Assembly: GCA_903813345.2 (NCBI GenBank)
Contig: CAIIXF020000008.1
Location: 27,820,822 to 27,884,821 of the forward strand
Length of the DNA stretch: 64,000 nt
Direction: 5' to 3'
Origin: Owenia fusiformis
Taxonomy: Eukaryota; Annelida; Polychaeta; Sabellida; Oweniidae
In this document: in pieces, positions 1 through 10,995 of the stretch
Numbering within the stretch: position 1 is the first letter of the stretch
Layout of the letters: every line of letters starts with the position of its first letter
The notes under the pieces: generated by a model
What the model was told of the DNA's origin: nothing
The model's database searches: none
The model's input: only the letters and a program-made list of their open reading frames with translations
Translations under genes and position numbers: made by a program

Positions 1-174
1 TGTGTATCGGATGATGAGACTTCCGGTGAATATCGGTGATTGACAATGTCATAGCATGTACTGGTTCATTTTCTCTGCCAAATAGCTGATTTTCAATAAA
101 AAAAAAATAAGTGAGAAAATATTTGGCAAGCTACAGGCCTGACTATGTTCAATATATGTAAACGGATAACGTAC

Positions 175-360
175 ATTCACACATAGGATCAGCTCCACTC
201 CACTGTAAAACATCACCTGTCTTCAAGCAGGTCCGACAATAGTTCCCAGTTAGAACAAACCCTGTGTCACAGGCGTAACAAGCCAGAGCGCCCTCAGTTC
301 TTTTATTATTTTCCAGAGATCCATTTCCAGGAGCTTCCAGTTCATCGCAAAGCGCGACGG
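175..360 (-). CDS. CCP/sushi domain exon (downstream of two)
   Basis: This minus-strand exon of 186 bp encodes one complement-control-protein (sushi) domain. It begins AVALCDELEAPGNGSL, has an ACYACDTGF core and ends with a W-S-G-x-x-P-M-C-E signature. A TTTCAAATAG acceptor precedes it and a GTACGT donor follows TGTGAAT. Both junctions are phase 1, as is typical for shuffled CCP modules. It is closely similar to the neighbouring exon at 495-680, so the pair looks like a recent exon duplication. CCP domains occur in secreted and surface recognition or adhesion proteins. The rest of this gene lies outside the window or is not recognisable. Confidence 0.8.
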
Positions 361-494
361 CTATTTGAAACATGAAACATAAATTCAGTCGCATCTCAAT
401 GGATAAACAATTATTTTATAAAATGGATGAACGGAATCGAAATCTTTCAATTACTCTTTATCGTATGTATTGTTTTGTAAAATGGATAACATAC

Positions 495-680
495 GTTCAC
501 ACGTTGCTTTGGTTCCATTCCACTGTAGGGATCCATTTATCTCCACGCAGATCAAAGATTGGTCCCCAATTAAAACAAATCCAGGGTCACAGGCGTAACA
601 AGCCAGATCGCCCTCATTTCGTTCATTGATTGCCAGAGATCCATTTCCGGGAGCTTCCAATTCTTCACAAGGCGCGACGG
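495..680 (-). CDS. CCP/sushi domain exon (upstream of two)
   Basis: This is a second 186-bp minus-strand CCP exon in phase 1-1. The acceptor is TTTGAAATAG and the donor is GTATGT after TGTGAAC. The domain reads from AVAPCEELEAPGNGSL through ACYACDPGF to LQWNGTKATCE. Both exons carry an extra cysteine next to the conserved aromatic (C-Y-A-C) on top of the usual four. Both belong to one minus-strand gene whose other exons are not visible. A LINE fragment begins 400 bp upstream. The domain assignment is sure; the parent protein is unknown. Confidence 0.8.
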
Positions 681-1084
681 CTATTTCAAAAAATCAAACA
701 GACGAGGTGGATTAAGTTTACTACTACTCCCAATAATAACACTCTACTATACCTTGCATTTGACTTTCATGAGCAACCCATTTGGCTTATTAGTAATGAT
801 TATATATTTGTTTTTATTTGTCTGTTCCTTATTAATGGTTTATCGGTTGAAAGTTAGATGTTGATAAGGTACTTTCAAAAATATACTAAACAATCCAATT
901 AGACAAACAAAGTATCTTATGCATTTCTAGGTGTTAGGTATAGTAGTGTGAATAAGCCCTTTCATTGAAAGAAATGGCATGTGAATAGCTCTTACGATCT
1001 CACATTTTTCCGAAATAGTAAAGTTTCCATATAGCTTTTGAAATCTCGCTAAATCTCGTTTTTCGTGAGATTTTAAGAGACTTG
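681..1084. other. intergenic or intronic, no feature seen
   Basis: AT-rich sequence between the CCP exon and the LINE fragment. I see no convincing exon, RNA or repeat here. Confidence 0.5.
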
Positions 1085-3091
1085 CATGTTACCACAACGT
1101 AACTGCAAAACCTCACATTTTTCAGATGTGCTAGATGAACTTGAAGATGTCATATGTTCTTTAAAACAGGATGGCGACGTTATGCTAATGGGTGACACCA
1201 ATGCTAGCATGGGGTGTCTATATGGTGTTCGTGGTAATGGTGAGATTAGTAGAAATGGAATTTTATTGAAAAACATGTGTTTACGATGTAACCTTAAAAT
1301 TGTAGATTTAACTAGCAAATGTACTGGTCCTGACTACACGTTCTTCCGAGAAAATGTTGGTAAATCATATATAGACCACTGTATCATTTCTCTAGAATGT
1401 ATGAACACGGTGAAATCCGTATGTGTGTTAGACGATGAATTGTTGAATAATTCTGATCACCTTCCCTTGCAGACTGTTATAGAAGTTTTCATTCCGGTGC
1501 CAATCACATCGTCAACCAATGGCTGCAACCCAGTGAAACTAGCTTGGAATCGCCTTGACAATAATTCTATTTATGAGAGCTATACTAAGCAACTAACGGA
1601 TCAACTGGAACCTTTAAGACATCGGCTGAGTGAAACCGTAGCAGGACGTGTTTTGACATCTGCCGAGATTGAATCCGGTTTTAATGATCTATCGTCTGTA
1701 CTAATGACAGTATCATCAAAGTCAATACCCCATAAACGTTTCAGAAAACATTTGAAGCCTTACTGGACAGACGTTTTAAAGAGTTTATCTGCTGATAAAA
1801 AGATGGCGCTGAGAACATGGATACAAAACGGCCGCCCAAGAGACTCGAATAACATCCACTGGACACGATATAAAGATGCCAAACGAACGTTGAGAAGGGA
1901 ACTACGTATTGCTGAGTATAGATATGAGCATGAGTGTCAGCAGGAAATAGACCGCGCTGCTGAGATCAGTATGAAACAATTCTGGTTTCTAGTTAAGCAG
2001 CGTCGGGGTAGGACCAACAGTTCTTATTCTATCCGGATATATGATGGAACTATCTTAACTAATAATGAGGACATTCGGGAGGAATGGATGAAATACTTTA
2101 GTACCCTAATGGCCATCAAAGAGGAAAAAGACTTTGACAACAACCATGAGAAACATGTAAACGAGAGACTGAAGGAGATGATTGAAGAAAGTACCAGAAA
2201 CAATGATGGATCGTTTACAGATGAGATAGATGATAATGAAATGGAGGAGTTGATAAAGGGACTATCTAAAAATAAGGCTACCGGATGGGATGAAATAAGC
2301 TCAGAGCACCTGTATCATGGAGGCACACTGGTCATCAACATACTAACGACCCTCTTTAACCAACTCGTGAAAACTGAATACGTACCTGCTAGCTTCAGAC
2401 TTGGTGTATTGATCCCCATCTTCAAGGGTGGCAACAAAGACACACTTGAGAAGGATAACCATAGAGGGATAACCCTAATAACCACATACATGAAGATCCT
2501 CGAGAAACTAATGGTCACAAGGAGCAAAAGGTGCAACCAGACTGAGGAGACATCCCAAATGCAGGCTGTCAATAAGAAAAGGACGTCATGTATTGACACG
2601 TCATTTCTGACACGCGAAGCAATCGCCCATGGGCTAGAAAATGGCGAAGATGTCATTTTGGTGTCAGCTGACATCAGAAAAGCTTTCGATACCGTATGGC
2701 AAGAAGGGCTGCTCTACAAGGTGTATAACAGTGGCATAAATGGCAAACTATGGCGGTTACTAAAATTGTGCTATGATAACTATAAGTGCGCTGTTCGCTG
2801 TGGAAATGATGGTAAGCTGTCAGAACAGTTCATCGTATCACAGGGAGTCCATCAGGGCGGGCTGTACTCGATGGAATTGTACCTTAAGTACATGAACGAC
2901 CTTCTCATTGAAGTCGAGGAGTGCGGCAAGGGTGCATCAATAGGTGACATAGTATGCACCTGCCCTTCATATGCGGACGACACTGTAATAATAGGATATC
3001 ACCAGGAGTCCGTTCAAAGCGTAATCAATATATTACATGAATACGCAATGAAATGGAGGTTTAGATACCATCCTGATAAATGCCAATTCGT
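1085..3091 (+). pseudogene. Non-LTR retrotransposon (LINE), 5' half of a split copy: partial endonuclease plus reverse transcriptase
   Basis: A single open frame of about 670 codons. It starts inside an APE-type endonuclease (MLMGDTNASMG, YIDHCII, NNSDHLPL) and runs through the reverse transcriptase. Seen motifs are motif A ADIRKAFDTVW, motif B QGVHQGGLYSMELY and catalytic SYADDTVII. It reaches the thumb region KWRFRYHPDKCQF and then stops matching LINE protein at about 3,091. The missing N-terminus is ordinary 5' truncation. The missing 3' part is not ordinary, because LINE insertion starts at the 3' end. The missing part is found at 15,038-16,681 in the same orientation, and the two halves join within one codon. 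The frame has almost no damage, so the break is probably recent. Confidence 0.85.
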
Positions 3092-3435
3092 TTCAATGAT
3101 TTCGATCAAATAGAACCATTCCGTGTCCAGACATGTTGCAATGGTTATGAATGGCAAAGTCGTAACAAACTTATGAATCAAATGAATCACGAATCGTATT
3201 TTGCATTCCACATGAGTAGAAATGTAAAATTGTAATTTGTGCAAATGCAATTTGTGATGAGACACAAAAGGTATATTCGATTTCCGAATACCAACCACCT
3301 TGTTTTTTATTTGGGCTTTCAAAATATCAGTTTCAGTTTATATATACTGCATGATTGATAAATATTGTGAATTCCATTTAGCAGCATTGCCCCAGTAGGA
3401 ATTGCAGTTTCTACATTTTATTCTTTTTCTGCCAG
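3092..3435 (+). other. non-coding stretch before the EGF exon
   Basis: AT-rich sequence between the LINE break and the EGF exon. It ends in a pyrimidine-rich tract (TTATTCTTTTTCTGCCAG) that makes a good splice acceptor. Nothing else was recognised. Confidence 0.5.
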
Positions 3436-3561
3436 ATATCGATGAATGTCGTTCCAATAATGGTGGTTGTTCGCAGACATGTTCCAACACGGCTGGTTCG
3501 TTTGTCTGCGGGTGTAGAAATGAATTGTTTGTACTCGATGGGAACAGGCGAGATTGTATAG
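3436..3561 (+). CDS. Calcium-binding EGF-like domain exon
   Basis: A 126-bp exon in phase 1-1, between acceptor TTTTTCTGCCAG and donor GTGAGG. It encodes one cbEGF module beginning DIDECRSNNGGCSQTCSN, with TAGSFVCGC and a final DCIG. All six cysteines are present. The DIDEC start and the N-x-x-G-S-F pattern fit calcium binding. Its end phase matches the lectin exon at 4,398-4,580, so the two probably belong to one plus-strand gene for a secreted or membrane EGF-lectin protein. It points the opposite way to the CCP exons at the left edge. Confidence 0.85.
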   Translation: MSMNVVPIMVVVRRHVPTRLVRLSAGVEMNCLYSMGTGEIV

Positions 3562-3628
3562 GTGAGGAATACGCCGTAGACCACTCCGAGTCAATTTAAA
3601 GTTACCAGCCCAAACGAATTTACTCTTT

Positions 3629-4141
3629 ACACTGGTGATCCGCTCGATCACGCTTGTTTCGGTAACAAAATGTTTGAACGTCGAAGGTACGATTTTTCTT
3701 TTTTCCTTATTTCACGGGTAGAATCCCAACGACATTTATTCTCACAAACGTGTATCAGTATCTTTAGTTTTAGAAAATGCTGAAAAATAGCTCAGAAGAT
3801 AACAGAATCGTCGATTTAATTCCTCACTTAAGTTACACAAACGGTATGGGTTAAAAGTGCAGATCTTAACTGTTTTTGAAAAACCGTATATGAAACTTAT
3901 ATTATGTGAGGAATCAAATCGACGATTCTGTACTCTTGTGAACTATGTATTCACACATATGTAGATTTTCTTAAACATATGATACTGATATAGGTTTGTG
4001 ATAAAAATGTCGTGGGAATTCTGCCTACAACGTCTGAAATCAGGAAAAAAGGAAAATCGTACCTCCGATGTTCCGACATATTGTTACCGAAACGAATTGT
4101 TTCGGTAACCAGGCGAGCGTAATCGAGTGGATCACCAGTGT
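3629..4141. mobile_element. Palindromic MITE-like element (copy 1)
   Basis: About 513 bp with long terminal inverted repeats. The left end reads ACACTGGTGATCCGCTCGAT and the right end is its imperfect reverse complement (GAGTGGATCACCAGTGT). The repeats extend inward through GTTTCGGTAAC and GGTACGATTTTTC. A second internal palindrome is centred near 3,860 (CAGAATCGTCGATTTAATTC against GAATCAAATCGACGATTCTG). No coding capacity is seen. A second, left-truncated copy lies at about 44,636-44,947. I could not define a clear target-site duplication. Confidence 0.7.
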
Positions 4142-4397
4142 CTTCAAGTGTGCAATTCTTTCATTGAAAACGGGATTATTACACATATTGGGCTGTTGAA
4201 AAGGTAGAAGAGAAAAATCGAAATTTAAAATTGGGAAGTGATGATTGAACAGTGCAATGTGAGAATATTTCGTCTGGTCTGTCTAACGTTTTTTATTATT
4301 TATTATTTGACAAGAACCATTCCATAGAACATTTAGTGTAGTAATTTTACTACTGTTGTTTGTAAATATGTCTTCCGACTTCCAGCTGTATGTCCAG

Positions 4398-4580
4398 GGG
4401 ATTTTAAACGAGCTAGGGGCCTGGAATCATGTTATCAAGTCTTCTCCGACACAAATGATGTCAAGACTCAACCCGACGCTGCAGATGCGTGCGAGGCACT
4501 CTTCCCAGGAAGCCATCTTGTGACAATCGAAACAAATGCAGAGAAGAACTATCTGGGATCAATCCTCGCAATGGAACCAC
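4398..4580 (+). CDS. C-type lectin-like domain, first exon
   Basis: An exon between acceptor TGTATGTCCAG and donor GTGAGT, starting and ending in phase 1. It encodes the N-terminal part of a C-type lectin-like fold: RGLESCYQVF, then DAADACEALFPGSHLVTIET and NAEKNYLGSI. This matches the usual pattern C-Y, A-x-x-C, G-x-L-V-x-I, E. The carbohydrate-binding second half (W-I-G-L, EPN/QPD, W-N-D, C) should be on a later exon, but I could not find it in the window, where the next intron is full of transposons. It splices in phase to the EGF exon at 3,436. Confidence 0.75.
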
Positions 4581-4711
4581 GTGAGTATTGCCATTTTGAT
4601 TTTGTTGATAAAGAGGCTTTGTCGCGATTCAAGAGACAAAAGGGAATAAAAAAAGAAGCCAAGGAATAACGGAGATATAACATGTCCCTTTGTATTGTGT
4701 ACAGTTAATGT

Positions 4712-5973
4712 CACAGGCTGGTATCGAGAGATTTGTCCGCTGTGACGGAGCATGCTATTTTTCATAAAAACACTAAGAATGCTTCACGATTTATTTTTTA
4801 ACTCATATGTTTCGTTATATCAAAGATAATTACTTACTCCATGCAATGGATATATCATTTGCGTGTAACTTTCACTTCTGTTTGAAGTCCAATAACGCTA
4901 GGAGTAAAATCTATTGAAAACGGCGCCAGAGTATCAAACTCTAAAATGTACCATTTCTTTTTTAACTTTTTAATGGCATGATATAGTTTTTTTTTTTTGT
5001 TTTTTTAGGTTATTGTTATTTATTTCTATAATATTCAACATAATTATTTACATAGATTGTGAGGGGCCGAGGCTACATAGCATTATTGGCCCCCCTCTAG
5101 AAAGTTAAAAACATATAATAAATCACTGGAGTGTGTAGGATTGCAACGGACAGACGGTCGTCCACCAGGTCTTGCCCATGATGATGTATATGAGTGTTAA
5201 TGAGAGATGATATGAAATGAGGAGGATGGTCATTCTAAGATGTTATCGATATAATTTGAAGATAGTTGAAGGCATTTTGTATTCAGTTCACTATTAAAAT
5301 TTTCATCTCCATAAAGTATAAATTCTATTTTTTGCTTTCTGGTTTTTCCAAAATAGCACATAATATCAAGATTGTCTAACTTTAGGATGTTCTGTATGTA
5401 ATATTCTGTGATATAGTGACACGATACTATTGACATAATGTTTTCAGCGTAACTCTGAATGTATTAATGAGATATTGATGCATTGGGTCTTTTTAAATTT
5501 TTTATAAAAAATAATATTTATATTTTTTGTCCGCTGTGACGGAGCATTTTCACAGTTCACATTTGCAACTGCTCCGTCACAGCGGACAAAAAAATTAAAC
5601 ATTATTTTTTATAAAAGAATTAAAAAGACCAAATACATCAATTTCTCATTTATACCTTCATAATAATGCTGAAACCACGTGTAAATATTATCGTGTCATT
5701 ATATCGTGCCATTAGAAAGTTAAACAAGAAATGATACATTTTGAAGTATGATACTCCGGCGCCATTTTCAATAGCTTTTCTTCCCAGCGTAATTGGACTT
5801 CAAACAGAAGTGAAAGTTACCCGCAAATGATATATCCATTGCATGGAGTAAGTAATTTTGTATGGTATAACGAAACATATGAGTTAAAAAATAAATCGTG
5901 AAGTATTCTAAGTGTTTTTATGAAAAATAGCATGCTCCGTCACAGCGGGCAAATATTTCGATACCAGCCTGTG
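4712..5973. mobile_element. Large foldback element with 5-bp target duplication
   Basis: About 1,262 bp with inverted arms of roughly 260 bp. The ends are CACAGGCTGGTATCGA and its complement TCGATACCAGCCTGTG. It is flanked by the direct repeat AATGT (4,707-4,711 and 5,974-5,978). Inside the arms is a second inverted repeat centred near 5,550 (GTCCGCTGTGACGGAGCA and its complement). That same motif also occurs near each end, giving four copies. A LINE tail (4,987-5,408) interrupts the left side. It carries no transposase frame, so it is presumably non-autonomous. It lies 3' of the lectin exon, probably in its intron. Confidence 0.75.
4987..5408 (-). mobile_element. 5'-truncated LINE tail nested in the foldback element
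   Basis: The insertion is flanked by the direct repeat TGATATAG (4,979-4,986 and 5,409-5,416). It begins on the minus strand with the C-terminus of a LINE ORF2: KTRKQKIEFILYGDENFN followed by SNYIDNIL. This resembles the C-terminus of the minus-strand LINE at 34,874-38,557 (KIHFFLFGD, YLIENT). It ends in a poly-A tail, read as poly-T at 4,987-5,006. The target duplication and poly-A tail are classic marks of LINE insertion. It must postdate the foldback element. Confidence 0.75.
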
Positions 5974-5978
5974 AATGT

Positions 5979-8852
5979 GTATTGTGTACGTCGTATGTAT
6001 TGTAATAGGATAGAGTATTGGATATAATTTAAAACATTTTAATTGGGCATTATGAAGAGGTATCATATACCTGGACTTTTTAATTGATACTTAAACCTTT
6101 CATTATAAGACAATAATATGTGAGAGTAATAGCATACATATTATATCTTGTTATGTCAAAATCGACTTTCATAATCAACCACATTTCCCTCCTACGTAGT
6201 TATTTAATCATTTAATGTTATAATATGTTGAGTATTATTTTCATTATTTTTCAATAATCAAACGCAGATCTGTCCAGAATTTTACAAACTTGAAATTGGG
6301 TAACGTGACCAGGGGCCAACGGCCCAACCAAAAAATTCAAGAAAACGATTCACTAAAACAGATTTCAGAAAATGAAATTGCAAAGATGAATTCCAATTTT
6401 AGAATCTCCCTGATCTACATTTTGTCTCGTCTATTTCAAGGTTCTGACTACGCCTGTGGTGGTTCATAATTACATTCATCAAACAATCGCATCGTCTTGC
6501 TAATGATGTAAATTAATAATTGGAAATTGATTCCATAGCCATTACTTGCTGTCGTGCCGGTCCTATTAATACAATTTCAATAAGGGACCATTTCATAAGA
6601 TCGATGTCATATTATTCGGTTTATTTTTAAAGGAGTAAGCTTTTCCGATTCTCTCCCCGGGGATTTTATAAGTACACTTTTCGTCAATGCAACGTAAATC
6701 TTTTTTTTCATTTACATTTGACTCAACAACGTTCCAGAAGCTCGGAATTGCTTTCAAAATACATGACAAAAATTCCAAATAAGACAACCTACCTGGTATG
6801 CAGAATTACACGTAGGCAGAACTTTTAATTATAATAGGACCAAATTTTTGGTAAACATGTTAATCAACGTGACAGTGCTAGTTTATGTTATGTCGGATAT
6901 TAATCAAGGATTCCATATATAATGACAAATGATGCAAGAATTTAGAGGTACAGATGTGTATAGCTATCAAGAATGTTCCACGTTAAACCCTAATTGTTTG
7001 TCGATTGTCGAATTTCCTCATTCGAACTATCATTTTATTGAACGAAATATTGCAAGTGTCGTTTTTTGCTACATGGAAACATTGTCGAGTCAAATTTTCA
7101 ATTCCTAAAAACGTAATACCTAATTAGGGTATCTGGTCAACTCGGACCCTAGTTAACTCGGACCCTAGTCAACATGGTCTGATATAAAATATTCAAGATG
7201 GTTGATTTTCTATAAACTCACAAAATAAGCTAATGATCTTACATTGTACTATAGAAGTGCTCCTCGACCCCCAAAAGTTGGCCAGTGACTTACAGGTAGG
7301 CCACAGACCCCAAGAAGAGGGGAATAATCTTATATCAGCCAAACTAGCAACTTTAACTTTTGAATGACGTAAACACCACTGGGAGGTAGGTTTCTCAAAG
7401 AGACCAGGAAAGTACATTCCATTAGTTTTTTCCTCGTTTCCTAATCGAGGGAATTGATTTGTGAATATAACAGCTATGGCAGAATTAATTTCATAGTTGT
7501 AATTATATTTTGAAATACACCGAAACTCACGAACTACATACTTACCGAATATTTTGTTGAGATTTGAAAGATGAAAGCACCCTATATCTTAATTTCCAGA
7601 TTTCCTCCATGTGTAATCTACCTTTTGGAGGAAAAAACACAAGACAAAATCGTGTTTAATAACTAGCAATACCAATGGTACACCCATCTTACCCGGTGCT
7701 TAGTAGTCGCAATCCTTGATTATTGATACACTTATTTGGAAGGTTATTTGAGCTTACCCTTTGGTATTGATACACTTATCTGTGGTTTTTAGGCCCGAAT
7801 ACTGAGCTTTATTTTTTTAATTATTGAGTCTTATTCTATTTCATTAATATGTAGTTGACTTTGTAACTACGGGCGTGATATGATAGGTCTATTACATAAT
7901 ATGTATATATAAATATCGCGATGATTAATGAATCTAGAAGAAGACTAATCATTAAAACAAACTTAGACGACATTTAATATTTCAAGAAAAATAATTTGAT
8001 AGATAAATTATAGTCTCTTAGTAAAAAATTTAAGGGAAACGGGTTTCGTGATTTAACAGAGGACAGCAAGGTGTTTACGATTCCGGGTTTACGATATTTA
8101 TTTAGTTTGTAGATTAAAGATTCTTATTTAAAGACAACGTCGACTTTAGGAATTATTTAAGACATCAGTATTCTCAGAAATTGATTATCCGAAACGGATA
8201 CCAAGTTCTGACCAGCAGACAAACAATTGCAGACATGGGCTAAGTTTGTTTATTTAACGGTTAGATTTGTTAATGACTTAATGATCCGTATTGTAATCTC
8301 TCGGAAGACGTTATTTTTATTTATTCTATACTTTGTATTTGCGTGCATTGTAGTAAAGTTGATACTTTTATGAACAAGAATGTCCTTTTAATGTCCATTT
8401 TGTATGCCTTTTATTTCCACACTATGTTTTGATTTTGCCTCGATGTTATTGTGTCATAGTGTTTTTGCTTTAAAAAGTCGAGAAATGTCAACTTTTTAAT
8501 CAAGGAATGCTGGTTAATCTCTTGTGGTAAATCACATTGTTGATGATGTCAACGGACCATGAGATAACACATTCTCCGGGGAAAGATATCAATATCAGAT
8601 GTATATCAGATAGAAAAAATAAATATTATAGCAGATGCTAATTGTTTGCTCTGAAATAATGTGACTAATGACTATTCCAGCGAATCAGGTAGATACATGT
8701 ATTTCTCCGGTTTTCCCGTAATGAAAGTATTTATTTTTCGTTTCTATTAATTTGACAAGTAGGGTCGTTGATAAACACATTAACTGTAAAAGTATTTATT
8801 GGAAGTACTTGTTTTAACAGTCTTTTCGCTTCTCTTTTTGTCTCTCAAATAG
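5979..8852. other. no gene seen
   Basis: AT-rich DNA, possibly intron of the EGF-lectin gene. A short imperfect tandem repeat of AACTCGGACCCTAGT lies near 7,139-7,172. I looked for the second half of the lectin domain here and found none. Confidence 0.4.
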
Positions 8853-9078
8853 CATAGGCGTAGCCAGGGGGAGGGGTGCGGTGCCCCGGGTGTGGTGCAT
8901 AACCAATAAAATAGAACCATGAAATAGAAGAAGAGACAGAAGATTCTAGCTCAATTTTGAAGGAAGTTGCATCTTTTGGCTTGCTTTTGCCACGATCGCA
9001 CCCCCCTCCCCCCGACTGAAAACCGATATTGTTTTTTTGCCGATGGCACCCCCACACTGAAAGTTGGCTACGCCCCTG
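8853..9078. mobile_element. MITE with GGCGTAGCC termini (copy 1)
   Basis: About 226 bp between CATAGGCGTAGCCAGG and the inverse TTGGCTACGCCCCTG. The interior shares CGACTGAAAACCGATATTG and a G/C-rich tract with the copy at 10,786-10,990. No coding capacity is seen. Confidence 0.6.
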
Positions 9079-9485
9079 AACATGGATAATATAGGGGCAC
9101 TATTACGCTGCGTGCAGAGTCTAGTTATAAACTACAAGAAGACGAAACTCTCTTTTAAGAAGTGAAGTCGAACGAATGCAAAGGGTAGGGGACTATAGAA
9201 GGGGATCATATAAAAGCACAATCTATTTCACAACGCCTTTAACTTTTTTTCTTCAACTGTTGCCCTTTGTGCATTTAAAAAATAAAATATCTTAATCTGA
9301 TTTGTTCCACCTTTCTTTTCGCTCAGTTCTGTTATATTATGTCCACATGTTGTTAATAGGATTATGTCATTTGCGAAATAGCTGTAAGACATTATGAGAA
9401 TGAATATGGGAGTTTCCACGATAATGTTGTTCACATGATTTTATACACATACCTGCATAACAATCGGAGACAGAAGCGGGGACAG

Positions 9486-9650
9486 CAGTCTTAATATTGT
9501 CCAATAAAAAAATAAGAATCTAACATTTAACAAAAGGATTAATTGCTTAGTTCTCTTTGTCTTAGTCTTTGTTTTCTTAAATGAGAAGTGTACCAACATC
9601 ACCTAGATTACATAAGAGATCATCTAACAGTCTAAAATTGCTTTTAATTG
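9486..9650. repeat. Direct repeat, copy 1 of 2
   Basis: About 165 bp, repeated in the same orientation at 9,974-10,146. Both copies carry GTGTACCAACATCACC and GATCATCTAACAGTCT. The copies differ by small indels, so this is an old local duplication. Confidence 0.6.
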
Positions 9651-9973
9651 CAAGTTAAAGCATTCCGACCAAAATTTGTATACCTGTAATTTGGGGGGGG
9701 CGATGTTACATCACATAATTACAACGTTCATATAGAAATATACAATAAGCATGTCCGTATAAAAGCTAAAATTATAAAAACTCATTTCAAAGTCATTCTG
9801 TTCATTGAAGCGTCAAGTTATGAAAAACAATGCTAAACTTTCAAACAAATCGACTTGATTACCTTTGAAAACTTGAGAGGAAATGGACAAATGTATTTTT
9901 CTAACTCATTAGAACGTCTGTCTGATTGAAATACTATTTTCTAAATACAAACATAAATGAATTAATCTTGGTC

Positions 9974-10146
9974 AGAAGTCTGAACATTGTCCAACAAAAT
10001 AATAAGAATCTAACATTTAATGATTACAAAAGGATTAATTGCTATATAGTCTTTGTCTTAGTCTTTGTTTTTCTAACGGCGGAAGTGTACCAACATCACC
10101 TTGATTACAGAAGAGATCATCTAACAGTCTTAAATTGCTTTTAATT
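9974..10146. repeat. Direct repeat, copy 2 of 2
   Basis: Second copy of the duplication at 9,486-9,650, with a 490 bp offset. It has no gene content. Confidence 0.6.
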
Positions 10147-10785
10147 CCCGGGTTTTAATTACATTTTATGAATAGAGTTTTTTGCCTCTATTCTCATTTT
10201 TAAACCTGTCTCTGTTTGCGTATTTAACAATTGTGATAAATTATTCAGTTAGTGTTCTACATTATAACCCCCTCCTCTTGCACTGACTAAATATTAAAAT
10301 AAGCCAGTCTGATTGCGAATTTACAAATCCTGTAGAAGTAGCTTCAAGCCGCCTTTTAATCAGAGAAAACAATAAGTTAATTCATCTGATTGCGAAAATA
10401 CGAATCAATCTGATTATCTGATCTCCATGCTATTTGATTCGTGCATCATCTACAAGTCAGTCGGGCAAGGGTGAAATTATTTCATTTGAAAACAGAAATA
10501 AATATCAGAACCCCTCTAGCATAACTATTCGGAAGAAATTCATACAAAAATGCACGCACCCCTCTCCTCCTCCTCCGTGTTTGCCCACACACGACCATAT
10601 TTGACAATTTTTAAAAGGAAAAAGCGTTTTCCCCAGGAATATAGGTGTAGCAGTTGCCAGAAGTCGCACAGCTTGGGAGTCAGGGTTAATCCTGATCCAT
10701 GCCTCAACGCCTGACGGGTCTGATATTTAGAGGGGGCGCAAAAATTATTAGGGGGCGGGGTAAATGTGAAAGTTGCCAAAATATC

Positions 10786-10990
10786 CATAGGCGTAGCCAG
10801 GAGGGGGGGGGGGGGGGTTGCGATGGGTGCGATCGCAACCCCATAACAATAAAAATAAAACCCTGAGAAAGAAGAAGAAAGGAGTTTTAAAATGCTGTTA
10901 AGGCCACAATCGTACCCTCCTGACTGAAAACCGAAATCTTTTTGGTGATCGCAACCCTTCCCCCCTGACTGAGAGCTGGCTACGCCCTTG
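10786..10990. mobile_element. MITE with GGCGTAGCC termini (copy 2)
   Basis: About 205 bp between CATAGGCGTAGCCAG and the inverse CTGGCTACGCCCTTG. It is flanked by ATATC on both sides (10,781-10,785 and 10,991-10,995), a likely 5-bp target duplication. A poly-G run lies just inside the left end. It is the same family as 8,853-9,078. Confidence 0.65.
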
Positions 10991-10995
10991 ATATC

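Noticed and set aside
7193-7417. Minus-strand 74-codon open frame
   Set aside because: No family resemblance, signal peptide or splice sites; likely chance or decayed repeat.
10540-10788. Minus-strand 82-codon open frame
   Set aside because: Low-complexity proline/glutamate-rich reading of G/C-tract DNA next to a MITE; no support.
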